A DNA stretch of 64,000 nucleotides from Verrucomicrobiota bacterium (lineage in GTDB: Bacteria > Verrucomicrobiota > Kiritimatiellia > SS1-B-03-39 > UBA6053): the NCBI GenBank assembly GCA_020831625.1, contig JAFIGD010000002.1, positions 62,001 to 126,000 of the forward strand, read 5' to 3'. The translations under genes were made by a program, and so were the position numbers. A model generated the notes under the pieces. That model was not told the DNA's origin. It was given only the letters and a program-made list of their open reading frames with translations, and did not search any database. Of this stretch, positions 28,897-39,100 are shown in pieces (the first letter of the stretch is position 1; each line of letters begins with the position of its first letter).

Positions 28897-29166
28897 TTAC
28901 CAGCTGGCTTTGGTCACGCCGGGAATTTCGCCCTTGGAGGCGAGTTCGCGGAAGGTGATACGGGAAAGTTTGAAGCGGCGCATGAAAGCGCGGCGGCGTC
29001 CGGTGACCTGACAGCGGTTCACTAGGCGTGTGGGGCTGGCATCGCGGGGGAGCTGGGAAAGGGCGATGTAATCACCTTTTTCTTTCAGTTCCTTGCGCAA
29101 TTCAGCGTACTTCGCAACGGTTTTCTTTTTGCGTTTTTCTTTTTCGATCCAGCCTGTTCTTGCCAT
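28897..29166 (-). CDS. rpsN: 30S ribosomal protein S14, zinc-independent (C-minus) form
   Basis: 89 residues from [15 protein letters not shown]. Conserved [38 protein letters not shown] and the C-terminal end IPGVTKASW identify S14. Only one Cys is present and the CXXC zinc pairs are absent, so this is the zinc-independent type. It stands alone between pyrG and a nuclease gene instead of lying in the ribosomal protein cluster. In several bacteria stand-alone C-minus S14 paralogues are made under zinc limitation, but a sole C-minus copy is also common. Start is preceded by AGAGGAA. Confidence 0.97.
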   Translation of the reverse strand: MARTGWIEKEKRKKKTVAKYAELRKELKEKGDYIALSQLPRDASPTRLVNRCQVTGRRRAFMRRFKLSRITFRELASKGEIPGVTKASW

Positions 29167-29277
29167 GAAAATGTTCCTCTTTATAAACAAATGATTTGAA
29201 GGGAGGTCGGTCTTTATGCGAAAAGGCGGGGGGAGGTCAATTGAAAAGTGCAGAAAAAGTATGATCGGATGTGTGTC

Positions 29278-31332
29278 ATGAAACGTTTTCCGCGATTCGG
29301 GGCCGGATTTTTGCTGGCCGCGGGTGTTTTGCTGCTTTTGGCGTGCCGTCCCCGGGCGGAGCCGTTTCCGGAGCGGATTCCCATCGGCGCGGTGCAGGGG
29401 CGGGTGCTGCCGGAGGATTCGGGGCTCGCCCACCGCTCGCCGCTGACGGGGGAGACGGTGACGGTGCGGGGTGCGGTGCATCAGGTGCTGCGCTGGCGGG
29501 CGGACGCGGGACACGCCCTGTACGGGATGATGATTCAGGATTTGCCGGGGGAGGCGGACGGGGATCCGCTGACCTCGGACGGCTTGTTTGTGTACCTGGG
29601 CGGGATGCCGGAACGGGTTCGGGAGGATCAGCGGCGGCAGGAAATCCGGCCCGGGGATGTGGTGACCCTGCGCGGAACCGTGCAGGAGCGGTTCGGACAG
29701 ACGGAACTGGCGGACGCGGTGCTGCTGTCGCATGTCGGCGGCGGGGATGTGGACGAGCTGGTGCCGCCGACGGTGCTGCGGTTGTCGGCCAATTTGGAGG
29801 AGACGCGCCGGATTCTGGAGCGGCATGAGGGGATGCGGGTGAAGCTGGCGGCGGGTGCTGCGGCGGTTTCGGGCTCGTTTCCGAATGACCGCAACCGCGA
29901 TTATCGGGTGTGGGTGACCCCGGCGGACAATCCGATTCTGCGGCGCGGCCGGGCGGCGGAGCGGCGGCTGTTCCGCGGGGCGCATCCCTTGAGCGGTGTT
30001 CCGCGCGGGGAAGGACTGGCGGGTCACGGAATGCGGCTGGTGCTGGGGAGCCTGGGCTTATATCTGGAGGACACCGACATGTATTTGCTGCCGGTGACCA
30101 CGGGCGCGGTGTTTCCGGAGGCGCTGGTGGGCGGGCTGCAGTTTGCGTTCGGACAGTATGTGCTGCAGGTGGAGGCGATGCCGGAGGTCCGGGGCGGTCC
30201 GCCGCCGTCGGCCTGGCGGATTCCGGCACCGGAGGGGAGCGAATCCCGGCTGCGGATCGCGACCTATAATATTGAGAATCTGTATGATTTCGTGAACAAT
30301 CCGTTTCATGACTGTGATTTCCCGGGCGATCCCGGCTGTCCCGGTGTCCGTGAGCCGTGGAATTATCTGCCGCCCTCGGACGCGCATTACCGGGAGCAGT
30401 TGCGGATTGTGGCGCGTCACATTGTCGGGGAAATGGCTTCGCCGCATATACTGATGGTTCAGGAGATCGAAAATCAGGACATCGGGGTGATGACCCCGGA
30501 GGGCATGGTGTACGGGACGGCGGATAACGCGGACGGGGAACTGGATGTTTTGCAGGAACTGATCCTGGAGATCGCGGCGCTGGGCGGTCCGGTCTACACA
30601 AGCGCGGCGAACCGGAACAGCGGCGACGCCCGGGGGATTGTGACGGCGTATTTGTATCAGGCGGCGTATTTCACGCCGATTGAGGCGGAGGCGGATCATC
30701 CGCTTCTGGGCGCGAATCCGGTGCTGGACATCCCGGGAGTTCCGTTGCCGATGGTGGGCGAGACGGCCAATCCCAAGGCGTTTAATTACACCTATACCGG
30801 GGAGCCGGACGGGGAGATGGCGGCGGAGATTTTTTCGCGGGCGGTGCAGGTGTTCGGGCTGGAGGACCGGGAGGGGCGGCGGCTGTGGCTGCTGAACAAT
30901 CATTTCAGCTCCGGTCCTTCCCGGCGGGTGGAGCGTCGCCGCTGGCAGGCCCGGGTGAATGCGCGGATCGCGCGGCGGATTCTGGAGCTGTATCCTGATG
31001 ACGGGGTGATTGTGGGCGGGGACTTAAACATGTTTCCGCGGCCGGACGATCCGCTGGATCCGCCGTCGGATCAGTTGGGGCCTTTGTACCGCGCCGGACT
31101 GTTCAATGTGGTGGATTGGGTGATGGAACGGGATCCGGCGAATGCCTACAGCTATGTGTTTCAGGGAGACGCGAATGTGCTGGATCACTTTTTTCTGTCC
31201 CCCGGATTGAGGTCCCGCCTGGTGCTGGCGACGTATTTGCACGTGAATGCCGACGCTCCCGAGTCCTTTCGGGACGACCTGCCGATTCGCGGCAGTGATC
31301 ACGATCCCCTGCTCATCGAACTGGCGTGGTGA
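29278..31332 (+). CDS. Secreted lipoprotein of the endonuclease/exonuclease/phosphatase family
   Basis: About 684 residues from [23 protein letters not shown]; the lipobox is LLAC. An N-terminal OB-like region (about 40-300; [25 protein letters not shown]) precedes the EEP catalytic domain: [34 protein letters not shown] and [10 protein letters not shown] supply the expected Asn, Glu, Asp, Asn and His residues. The arrangement matches extracellular nucleases of the ExeM/NucH type, which digest environmental DNA. It is divergent from rpsN and 89 bp upstream of carA. Confidence 0.85.
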   Translation: MKRFPRFGAGFLLAAGVLLLLACRPRAEPFPERIPIGAVQGRVLPEDSGLAHRSPLTGETVTVRGAVHQVLRWRADAGHALYGMMIQDLPGEADGDPLTSDGLFVYLGGMPERVREDQRRQEIRPGDVVTLRGTVQERFGQTELADAVLLSHVGGGDVDELVPPTVLRLSANLEETRRILERHEGMRVKLAAGAAAVSGSFPNDRNRDYRVWVTPADNPILRRGRAAERRLFRGAHPLSGVPRGEGLAGHGMRLVLGSLGLYLEDTDMYLLPVTTGAVFPEALVGGLQFAFGQYVLQVEAMPEVRGGPPPSAWRIPAPEGSESRLRIATYNIENLYDFVNNPFHDCDFPGDPGCPGVREPWNYLPPSDAHYREQLRIVARHIVGEMASPHILMVQEIENQDIGVMTPEGMVYGTADNADGELDVLQELILEIAALGGPVYTSAANRNSGDARGIVTAYLYQAAYFTPIEAEADHPLLGANPVLDIPGVPLPMVGETANPKAFNYTYTGEPDGEMAAEIFSRAVQVFGLEDREGRRLWLLNNHFSSGPSRRVERRRWQARVNARIARRILELYPDDGVIVGGDLNMFPRPDDPLDPPSDQLGPLYRAGLFNVVDWVMERDPANAYSYVFQGDANVLDHFFLSPGLRSRLVLATYLHVNADAPESFRDDLPIRGSDHDPLLIELAW

Positions 31333-31420
31333 GGGAACCCGCGGCGGGATCAGTTTGTCATTGCATCCCGACGGGAGGCGGGTAAGGGAAACGGCATTTC
31401 ACTTTCATCCCCGAACGACT

Positions 31421-32518
31421 ATGACAAGACCCCCTGCGACCATTGCTTTGGAAGACGGAACCCTTTTCACCGGACGCGCGTTTGCCGGACGCGGCGAAGT
31501 GGAGGGCGAACTCGTTTTTAACACCTCCATGACCGGCTATCAGGAAATCCTGACCGATCCGTCCTACCGCGGGCAGATTGTGACGCTTTGCTATCCGCTG
31601 ATCGGCAATTACGGGATCGCGGCGGAGGACATGGAGTCCTACCGGCCGCATGCCGCCGGTCTGGTGGTGGGCGAATGCAGCCGGATTGTCAGCAACTGGC
31701 GGTCGGTGATGTCGCTGCCGGCGTATCTCGAGGAAAACGGCATTCTGGGCATCGAGCGGGTGGACACCCGGGCGATCACCCTGCATATCCGCGACAAAGG
31801 GGCGATGAAGTGCATTATTTCCACCGAAGACAGCGACCGGGACAGTCTGGTGGCCAAGGCTAAAGCGAGCCGGGGGCTGGTGGGACGGGATCTGGCCAGC
31901 GAGGTCAGTGTCAAAGAACCGATGATCTGGCAGCCGGAACTGCAAAAGAAAATTCTCCGCCGGGTGGCGACGATTGACTGCGGCACCAAGTACAACCAGT
32001 TGCGGATTCTGCAGGATCTTGGCTGTGAAGTGCATGTGTTCCCCAACAACACCACCGCCGAGGACATTCTCGCGATCAAACCCGACGGACTGTTCCTGTC
32101 CAACGGCCCCGGCGATCCGGAAGGGGTCTTGCAGACGGTTTCCGAAGTTCGGAAACTGATCCATACCGGTCTTCCGACCTTCGGAATTTGCTTCGGGCAT
32201 CAGTTGACCGCCCTGGCACTGGGCGCGAAGACCTTCAAACTGAAATTCGGGCACCGCGGGGGCAATCAGCCGGTGATGAATCTGGCCAAAGGCACGGTGG
32301 AGATCACCGCGCAGAATCACGGATTCTGCGTGGACAAGGACAGTCTGGACCCGGCGGTGGCGGAAACGACGCACATCAATTTGAACGATCAGACCTCGGA
32401 AGGCCTGCGGCACAAAACCCTGCCGGTCTTCACGGTGCAATACCATCCCGAAGCCGCCCCCGGTCCGCATGACTCCATGTATCTCTTCCATGATTTTATG
32501 AAGAGCATGGGGGAATGA
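31421..32518 (+). CDS. carA: Carbamoyl-phosphate synthase small subunit
   Basis: Glutaminase subunit that delivers ammonia to CarB for carbamoyl phosphate, feeding arginine and pyrimidine synthesis. 365 residues from MTRPPATIALEDGTLFTGR. FNTSMTGYQEILTDPSYRGQ is the conserved N-terminal block. The class I amidotransferase triad is intact: Cys in FGICFGHQLTALALGA and His/Glu in VQYHPEAAPGPHDS. carB is not nearby, so the subunits are unlinked in this genome. A longer reading frame extends upstream into the nuclease gene but lacks homology. Confidence 0.98.
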   Translation: MTRPPATIALEDGTLFTGRAFAGRGEVEGELVFNTSMTGYQEILTDPSYRGQIVTLCYPLIGNYGIAAEDMESYRPHAAGLVVGECSRIVSNWRSVMSLPAYLEENGILGIERVDTRAITLHIRDKGAMKCIISTEDSDRDSLVAKAKASRGLVGRDLASEVSVKEPMIWQPELQKKILRRVATIDCGTKYNQLRILQDLGCEVHVFPNNTTAEDILAIKPDGLFLSNGPGDPEGVLQTVSEVRKLIHTGLPTFGICFGHQLTALALGAKTFKLKFGHRGGNQPVMNLAKGTVEITAQNHGFCVDKDSLDPAVAETTHINLNDQTSEGLRHKTLPVFTVQYHPEAAPGPHDSMYLFHDFMKSMGE

Positions 32519-32521
32519 AAT

Positions 32522-32609
32522 GAGTGACGAATGACGAGTGGGGAGTGACGAGTGGGGAATGACGAATGACGAGTGGGGAATGGCGGGTAGCTCGGCGGAC
32601 CCCGCCGAG
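32522..32609. repeat. GTGACGA tandem repeats plus CTCGGCGG hairpin
   Basis: 32522-32585 repeats GAGTGACGA, GAATGACGA and GAGTGGGGA units, the same family as 18532-18606. It is followed by a perfect stem CTCGGCGG/CCGCCGAG (32591-32609) with an ACC loop. The hairpin lies between the convergent ends of carA and the GIY-YIG-like gene; with no T-tract it is at best a weak bidirectional terminator. Confidence 0.8.
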
Positions 32610-32611
32610 GG

Positions 32612-32875
32612 TTAGGAGTGTGCTTCTCTTGAGGGCCAGAGGTGTTTGGCGCCGAAGGCCTGGCCGGCTTCGCTTTTGAGGTAGTGCGCGAATTCTTTGG
32701 CGCGGGTGCGGCTGGGAAACGCGGTGTAGAAACTCAGGACCCAGGGGCGGTGGGCTGCGGTTTCCGGCACCTCGCCGCTGTTGTGGAGCTTGAACCGGGC
32801 GCGGACGTTGGAACTGGTGTCGATGATCGTTTTCTCGGGATCCTCCGCGCTTTGCAGGCGGTAGACGTAATGCAT
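32612..32875 (-). CDS. Degenerate GIY-YIG-like protein
   Basis: 87 residues from MHYVYRLQSAED, preceded by AGAGG. The layout follows small GIY-YIG domain proteins: first strand YVYRLQS, then DTSSNVRARFKLHNSG (equivalent to the STSDLKKRLKEHN block with the catalytic Arg), then PWVLSFYTAFPSRTRAKEFAHYLKS. The second motif, YIG, is replaced by IID and the first reads YVY, so at least one active-site Tyr is missing. It may be catalytically inactive. An upstream extension (to 33085) is antisense to the neighbouring peptidase and not credible. Confidence 0.75.
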   Translation of the reverse strand: MHYVYRLQSAEDPEKTIIDTSSNVRARFKLHNSGEVPETAAHRPWVLSFYTAFPSRTRAKEFAHYLKSEAGQAFGAKHLWPSREAHS

Positions 32876-32898
32876 TTTGCCTCTGCCCGAGTGCGGGC

Positions 32899-33600
32899 TC
32901 ACCGGCGCCCTCCGATCAGGCCGGAGCGCCAGAGGTAGTAGAGCAGAGTCATCACCGCGGAAACGGCGGCGGCGAGGTAGGTGAGGAAGGCGGCGTTGAG
33001 AACCGCTCCGGCATCGGCGGACTGCTGGGGGCTGACGATGCCGTCTTTCACCAGCACCGCTTTGGCGCGGGCGCTGGCGTCCCATTCCACCGGCAGGGTG
33101 ACCAGGGTGAAGAGAACGGAGACCGCGAACAGGGCGACCCCGGCGAGCAGGAGGGTCTGTCCCAGCGGGGCGGCGCTGAAGATCAGTCCGGCCAGGAGAA
33201 TGGGACCGGCCATGCGGCTGGTGGCGTTGGTCATGGGGACCAGCGCGCTCCGCATCGCCAGCGGAGCGTAACTTTGGGCGTGCTGAAGGGCGTGACCCGC
33301 CTCGTGGCAGGCGACCCCGACGGCCGACAGGCTGCGTCCGTCGTGGACATCCGGACTGAGGCGCAGCACCTTGGCGCGGGGATCGTAGTGATCGCTGAGA
33401 AAGCCCTGCGCCCTTTCAATGCCCACATCGTTCACCCCCTCGCGCCGCATCATCTGATACGCCGCCTGCGCACCGGTCAGACCGCTGCTGGCCATGACCT
33501 TGGAATATTTTTGAAAGCGGGATTTGGTGAGTGCACTGGCATACATCGACAGAATAAGTGCCGGGGCCACAAACAGAAAATACATCGGATCGAAAATCAT
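32899..33600 (-). CDS. YugP-type membrane zinc metallopeptidase
   Basis: 233 residues. The zinc motif is ACHEAGHALQHA (HEXXH, about residue 98). Membrane helices flank it: one at the N-terminus (MYFLFVAPALILSMYASAL) and three after (near 130-150, 152-172 and 205-225). The block LSPDVHDGRSLSAVGVA preceding the motif is typical of PF04298. Substrates in bacteria are unknown. The gene lies 23 bp upstream of the GIY-YIG-like gene on the same strand, probably one transcript, and is divergent from the ECF sigma cluster. Confidence 0.93.
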   Translation of the reverse strand: MIFDPMYFLFVAPALILSMYASALTKSRFQKYSKVMASSGLTGAQAAYQMMRREGVNDVGIERAQGFLSDHYDPRAKVLRLSPDVHDGRSLSAVGVACHEAGHALQHAQSYAPLAMRSALVPMTNATSRMAGPILLAGLIFSAAPLGQTLLLAGVALFAVSVLFTLVTLPVEWDASARAKAVLVKDGIVSPQQSADAGAVLNAAFLTYLAAAVSAVMTLLYYLWRSGLIGGRR

Positions 33601-33726
33601 AGGGTTCCTCCCTGTTGAGAAAAGTTCATTGGAAAAGCTGCAAAATCAGACAGGCTTCATCTTCCGGTGTTCATCGGATTTTTCAATTGTTTTCTATAAA
33701 TATCACCTGCTAAACAACCGGGCGGA

Positions 33727-33840
33727 ATGTTTTGTGACATCATTTTATCAAAGGCCCGCTCTGCTCAAAAAAGCCTGCCGGGACGTATGCGTGAAATTTA
33801 TGATGAAAACGGCAAAGACATTTGGCCGGGCCGCATCTAA
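33727..33840 (+). CDS. Possible 37-residue leader peptide before the ECF sigma gene
   Basis: ATG at 33727 opens a short frame ending MREIYDENGKDIWPGRI at TAA 33838-33840, 17 bp before the sigma factor ATG. The C-terminal half has a balanced, protein-like composition, unlike random frames nearby. No ribosome-binding site or homologue is recognised. It could be a leader, a gene remnant, or chance. Confidence 0.2.
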   Translation: MFCDIILSKARSAQKSLPGRMREIYDENGKDIWPGRI

Positions 33841-33857
33841 AGGGTAACAACTTGATT

Positions 33858-34412
33858 ATGAAAGCGCCTCCAGATGCCCCTTCCGCGGAACAACGATTTC
33901 GAAAACATAAGGATCAGGACAGTTTCGAAGAACTGTACAGGGTTCACGCCTCCCTGGTCTATCGCATTATCGCCAAAATTGTTTTGGATGAGGGCGTTGC
34001 CGAGGATCTTTGTCAGGAGACCTTTGTGAAAGCCTACACGAAAATCGATCAGTTCACCGGAAGTGCCAGCTTCAAAACATGGCTGTGCCGAATCGCGGTT
34101 AACGGCGCCAACGAGCATTTGCGCAAAAAAATCACCGCCCGGACCCGTTTGCAGGTGCTGGCCGCTGATGCCGGAGGTGATTCCGGAGGAACGTGCCCCC
34201 GGCAGAGTCTGTTTTGGAAGGAGTCGTATCAGGGGGTCACGGCGGCGCTGGCCCGGTTGGAGCCTTCGCTGCGCACCGCGATCATTTTGACGGTGATGGA
34301 GGGTATGGATCCGGCGGATGCCGCGCGGGCGCAGGGCTGCAGCCGGGCCACGCTCTACTGGCGGGTTCATCAGGCCCGTAAACAATTAAAACAGGAGCTG
34401 GGTCATGCGTAA
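33858..34412 (+). CDS. ECF-type RNA polymerase sigma factor
   Basis: About 184 residues. Region 2 reads FEELYRVHASLVYRIIAKIV, then EDLCQETFVKAYTKIDQF and SFKTWLCRIAVNGANEHLRKK; region 4 reads ARLEPSLRTAIILTVMEGM and CSRATLYWRVHQARKQLKQEL. The linker (about 105-125) is Gly/Ser-rich. ECF factors redirect polymerase to envelope or stress promoters and are usually held by a membrane anti-sigma factor; the overlapping next gene (8 bases) encodes a single-pass membrane protein that fits the position. ATG at 33858; a TTG two codons earlier is better spaced from AAAGGG. Likely heads the cluster to 44.6 kb. Confidence 0.92.
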   Translation: MKAPPDAPSAEQRFRKHKDQDSFEELYRVHASLVYRIIAKIVLDEGVAEDLCQETFVKAYTKIDQFTGSASFKTWLCRIAVNGANEHLRKKITARTRLQVLAADAGGDSGGTCPRQSLFWKESYQGVTAALARLEPSLRTAIILTVMEGMDPADAARAQGCSRATLYWRVHQARKQLKQELGHA

Positions 34413-35121
34413 ATCCTCTGAGATTGATCCGATGTTGAAGGCGTGGAGTGAAAAGATTGATCAGGAACTCAACGGCAAAGCACCGCCTGTTCCACAGACT
34501 CCGGATGGAGGATCTTTAAGCACCACGCACCGTCGGCTGTTGCTTTTCCCCGCGCTGCTCGCGGCGGCGGCCCTCCTGGCGGTTTATCTTGCCGGGCCCC
34601 GGCGCTCCGCGCCGCCGGAGCCTTCGGAATCCGAAACCGCACAGCTTGAAAACGGTTTTGAGGCGTTGAAACCCTTTTTTCAGGAGCTGGTCCGTCTCTT
34701 TCCCCATCAAACCCTCTGGCTGAGCGGGGAGGGCTCCGGGCTTGAGATGCAAGGTCCGGGTTCCGCTGAAGGGCGGCAAAGGATTGTGCTTCGTGTCGAA
34801 CTGCAGCAGGAAGGGCCGGACGGGAGCTGGAACCCGATCTGGCAACGGGACGTGCTCACGCATGAGGAATCCTGGGTGGATATGCAGGATCAACCGGCCT
34901 CGGAGGAATCCGCCTCCTTTTGGGTGGTCGGTTTGGAAACCGACACCTGGCTGGTGGAGACACATCTGCGAATACCCGGAAATCCGGCCGGTTCGGTGCG
35001 GAAACAGTTGACGCTGCGGCGGTCCGGCTCCCTCGCCGCCGATGCGCAGGTGGAGATTTCTCCCGGTGTGCGGATGGTTCAGCGTCTATTACCCCTTGAT
35101 GAAAGCGGGGAAAGCGCGTGA
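34405..35121 (+). CDS. Single-pass membrane protein, putative anti-sigma factor
   Basis: 238 residues. A cytoplasmic N-terminus of about 44 residues (MRKSSEIDPMLKAWSEKID) is short for an anti-sigma domain but positioned like one, followed by one membrane helix (about 45-63) and a periplasmic domain of 170 residues (FEALKPFFQELVRLFP, VGLETDTWLVETHLRIPG). No zinc-binding HXXXCXXC motif is present. The start overlaps the sigma gene and its stop overlaps the next start (GTGA), so it is translationally coupled both ways. The anti-sigma assignment is from position and topology only. Confidence 0.6.
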   Translation: MRKSSEIDPMLKAWSEKIDQELNGKAPPVPQTPDGGSLSTTHRRLLLFPALLAAAALLAVYLAGPRRSAPPEPSESETAQLENGFEALKPFFQELVRLFPHQTLWLSGEGSGLEMQGPGSAEGRQRIVLRVELQQEGPDGSWNPIWQRDVLTHEESWVDMQDQPASEESASFWVVGLETDTWLVETHLRIPGNPAGSVRKQLTLRRSGSLAADAQVEISPGVRMVQRLLPLDESGESA

Positions 35122-36035
35122 GGGTCTGGCTGCTCCTGCTGTGTCTGCCGCTCTGGGCGGAATCACTGGTCCTTCCACCCCGTTTGCTCACGCACGGGCC
35201 GGAAATGGAATTGACGCTTTCCGCAACGGAATTCCCTCATGAAGCCCTGTATTGGCGTTTTGTGTTTGAGGGGCGGACGTTGTCGCAAGGGACCGTGAAT
35301 CTGGACGAAACAGGGAGGGCTCTTCTTCGTTTTCAAACGCCGCCGCCCCGTGAGGGGCTTCCTCTGGCGCTGGAATTACGACTGTCGCTGTCGCGGAACG
35401 AAGCGCCCTCACAGGGGCATAAGGTCTGGGTGTTTCCGGAGGATCCCTGGTTCGGGGGCAAAGACCGGCTGAAGGCGTTGCCGCTTTGGCTTTATGATCC
35501 GATGGGAGACACCGCGGCCTGGATGGAGCGGCACGCGATTCCGTTTCGGCGCGTCCGCGACTTCGGGGAGGTCTCTTCCGGGGTTTTACTGATCGGCGAG
35601 GGGCTGCCGTTCCGGCGGTATCCTGATTTGATGGGCCGTCTAACCGAAGTGTCCGGCTCCGGTATTTCTGTATTGGTGCTTCCGCCCGCAGACGGTTTGC
35701 TGGACTTGCCTGCCTCCGGTGCTGATTCTCCGCGGCCGGAAATACGTTTTATCGGCATGACGTTTCTTGAGGAACTCGATCCCCGTTTGCAGGGGGGCGG
35801 CTTTTCAGCGCGGTATTACAATTTGGAGGCGGATCGGGGCCGGGTGTGGCTGAAGCCCGGCGCCGGGGAAGGGTGGCCCTGGGTGCGTTTCAGGGAAAAA
35901 GGCGGCGCGCCGGTCTTGTTTTGCGGCGTGTCTCTGACATCTTATGAACATGACTCGCCCGCGCCTCAGCTTTTGTTGCAGGCCCTTTTACATCATGTAC
36001 GGGAGGCTTCGCCCAAAACCACCAAGACACCGTAA
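35118..36035 (+). CDS. Secreted protein of unknown function in the ECF cluster
   Basis: 305 residues from a GTG overlapping the previous stop. MRVWLLLLCLPLWAESLVLP is a signal peptide. Residues about 30-110 look like a beta-rich domain (LYWRFVFEGRTLSQGTVNLD). A second part alternates strands and helices: LPLWLYDPMGDTAAWMERH, GVLLIGEGLPFRRYPDLM, GISVLVLPPADGLLDL and FCGVSLTSYEHD, loosely resembling a class I glutamine-amidotransferase-like fold without an evident catalytic Cys. I do not recognise the family. Overlap with the putative anti-sigma gene ties it to ECF signalling. Confidence 0.65.
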   Translation: MRVWLLLLCLPLWAESLVLPPRLLTHGPEMELTLSATEFPHEALYWRFVFEGRTLSQGTVNLDETGRALLRFQTPPPREGLPLALELRLSLSRNEAPSQGHKVWVFPEDPWFGGKDRLKALPLWLYDPMGDTAAWMERHAIPFRRVRDFGEVSSGVLLIGEGLPFRRYPDLMGRLTEVSGSGISVLVLPPADGLLDLPASGADSPRPEIRFIGMTFLEELDPRLQGGGFSARYYNLEADRGRVWLKPGAGEGWPWVRFREKGGAPVLFCGVSLTSYEHDSPAPQLLLQALLHHVREASPKTTKTP

Positions 36036-36163
36036 TGGCCGAGATTGAAGATGATATGAATATTTCTTTGATGTCCTCATTCTCACCGGATTGAGTGTGT
36101 GCGGTTCGGTGGATTGTGACGTTGCTACAGTTAATTCCCATACCCAAGCGATCGGAAAACCAT

Positions 36164-39100
36164 ATGTACAGGACCCGGATTCGAAAGTGTTCCCTTGTCT
36201 ATAAAGTGCGCGTCTTTTGCTCGCTCTGTTTGGCGGGCGTTTGGTTTCAGACGCACCTGATGGCGGAGGAGCCCGGCGGTACGCCGGGTGTGGCACTGCT
36301 GGCAATGGACGATTCGGCCCGGGTTTGGGTGGAGTTATTTTTGGGCCGTCATGAGCTGGAAGGTTTTGTTCTGCTGGACCGAAGTGCCGGTGAGGCATTG
36401 ATGGAGGAGCGAAACCTTTTATTGAACGCGCGTCGACCGGACGCGGGGGGATTTGATCTTCAGCGGTGGGTTTCGGCGGATATTCTGGTTGTGATTGAAT
36501 CTTTTTTGGATGCTGAAGGGGAGGCGCGCCTGCTTTGGGTCCGGGCCCTGGATGCCGTCACCGGCGTGCGTTTGGCCGATGAGATTCTTGAGGTGCAACC
36601 CGAAAAGCATGAAGAGGTGTTAAAGGCGGTCGACGGCGTTTTACGTGAAAAAATCCAGCCCTCCTGGAGCGTTCTGTGGGGAGAGGGAAAGACGTTCGCC
36701 GGTGTGGCTTTGCTGGATATCCGTCTTGTGGGTGCGGGAGAACAGGACCGATACGTTTTTTCATCGTTATCCATGCTTTTACAGCGCCTGATCGTCCGGA
36801 ATCCTGAGGTGGTGCTTTTGGAGAGAACGCAGTTGGAATCCCTCCTCAACGAAGAGGCGTTGAGTCCCGCGCTTCGCATGAATTTACAGTCAAGCCTGGT
36901 GTTGATTGAGGGGGGGATTCATCAGGAAGCGGAGGGGGCTTTCTTTACGTTGAAAGGTATGACTCCGACAAACAAGCGCATATTTGAGGAGACCTTTTCT
37001 TTACGGGAAGGGGTGATGCCCGTCGATATCGCGACGCGGGCGCTTGAGCTGTTGGCGAAGCATCTCCCGGATATTACACCGGATGTGTCCCGGGATTTAA
37101 GGGGGGAGGCAAGGCGGTTCCATCGCGTGGCCGGATACTATCTGGAGCGAAGGGATTACGAACGGGCCCGGGAAGCCGCCACCGCCGCATATGCCCTGAA
37201 TCCCGGGGACCGCGAAAACATGCTGATGCTCTATGACGCATCCTATATGCGGGCACTTCATGACGTTTCAGAAATGAAGGGTCCGGAATTTCGGGAGCTG
37301 GATGACCTGCTCCGTGATATCCGGAATTTTTTCCAGTATCTTCCCACGATCGACCGGATTTCGGGAAGAAACAGGACAAGCGGACAGGCTTTGGTCAGGA
37401 CTGTGGATGAGCGGTTTGGGAATCTTATTTCAGCGGATGCACGGTTAATGATCCTCTGGAGGGATATCGGGTTGATTCTCAGAAGAAGCCTCGATGGTGT
37501 CAGGCCGGAACAAGGCGTTCCGGTGGACATCTTCACCCCGGAACATCTCGATTTATTCATTCAGACACATCTCAGCATGTATCGCCCATTGTCCGTGCAT
37601 GATTTGAGATTGTTTTTCGGAACAAATCCGGACGGCACTGAATATCGAAAGGATGAACGCTTCCGGCAGCCGATTCTGGATTTAATCCAGTTAATGGAAA
37701 ACAGGCCATATATACGAATAAAAAGAGCAGGATCAGACCGGGCTCAACAGTATAATGCGTTGGATGACCTTTATGCCCGGCACCTTACGCTTTCGGTTTT
37801 GAATTTCCTTGCCAGTCATTTTGATGAGGCTCGAAAAAAACAAACAGTCAATCACTTGCGCCAGTGCGCCTGGTTGCTGGTTGAAGATCCCTTGCGCTGG
37901 TCAGTGGGCACATATGCGGATTTTAGAAGATTTCCAGTCGAGTTTCGGGAAACAATTGTGGAGGTCTATAAAGAAATTCGCGAAGAGATTGAAGGGAAGG
38001 GGTGGCTTGTCCCGGAGTTATACGCCATGGACAGCCATGATCAGTTTCCCCGTTTGGCGGAAAAAGCAAACGATCCGGGAATTCGGTTGGTCAGCAATTC
38101 GGTTGAGCCCGGAGCATATTCTTCTTACAAAGAAAAATTGATTGCCCGTTTTCTACACCTGCCGATTCGTCCCCATTCCAGGCAGGTTTGGATGGAGCGT
38201 ATGCGTGCAAACGGGCCTTCAATAGACGATAAGGAGATCAGGGTTATCCGTCCCAGGGGCCCACGTCCACCCGGAGGATACATCCGTAAGCCCCTGCACA
38301 ATTATGAGCATTTTAAGATCTGGAATGATAATTTTATTGCCCATGTTGATCTTTACCCGGAAGAGACCTACGCCAGAGAGGCACTTGAGGTGTATGAAAA
38401 AAGCGATGAGGAGATCCGACTGGTTAAGACGGTGCGGTTTCCTCATGACGGAGTGGAGAATGACATCGACGTTTTAAACGAAAAATCATTTTATCAGGTC
38501 TTACTGGGCGGCAGGAATCATTTGTATTATTCCCATCGACACAGCCTGTACCAGTTTGATGAGGAAATGAACATGATCCGGAGAATGGATTTGAGAGACT
38601 GGAATTTCCCGGACCATATGGTGGCAAATCTTTTGGAAATCCCCGGAGGAATTCTGGTGGTGCTGACCAAACGTTTTCTGTATCAAACCCGTGATTCCGA
38701 AGGCCGGATTATGAGATGGGAACTTCGAAATAATGGCGGGGTTGTGGTACTTGCCGACGAAAATCTGGAGATACTCGAAGTCCTGGCGAACATTGACCGA
38801 CCCTCTCCAGAGAATGATTTGGACCGCTTCGGCCCCTTCGACGGGCATGCGATGTATGAAGATTCGGAGGGAAACATCATCCTGGGTGTCGCACCCGCAG
38901 ACTCCGATCAGCCTCCCTGGTTTGCACTCTCCTGGTTTGAAATCGGAGAGGATCGGGTACCCCGCCGGAGACAGCCCCCTGAAGAAAAAGAGAGTATCTC
39001 CGTATGGGCAAGCAAACTTGGACTGGATCCGGAGGAGCCGCTTTTCAAACATATTGTGAATTTCTGTGTCGGAAATATCAGAACCGGGGCTATGAGGGTT

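Noticed and set aside
33601-33857. Possible riboswitch or tRNA in the gap before the sigma gene
   Set aside because: No conserved aptamer core or cloverleaf could be drawn; only the short leader-like frame is noted.
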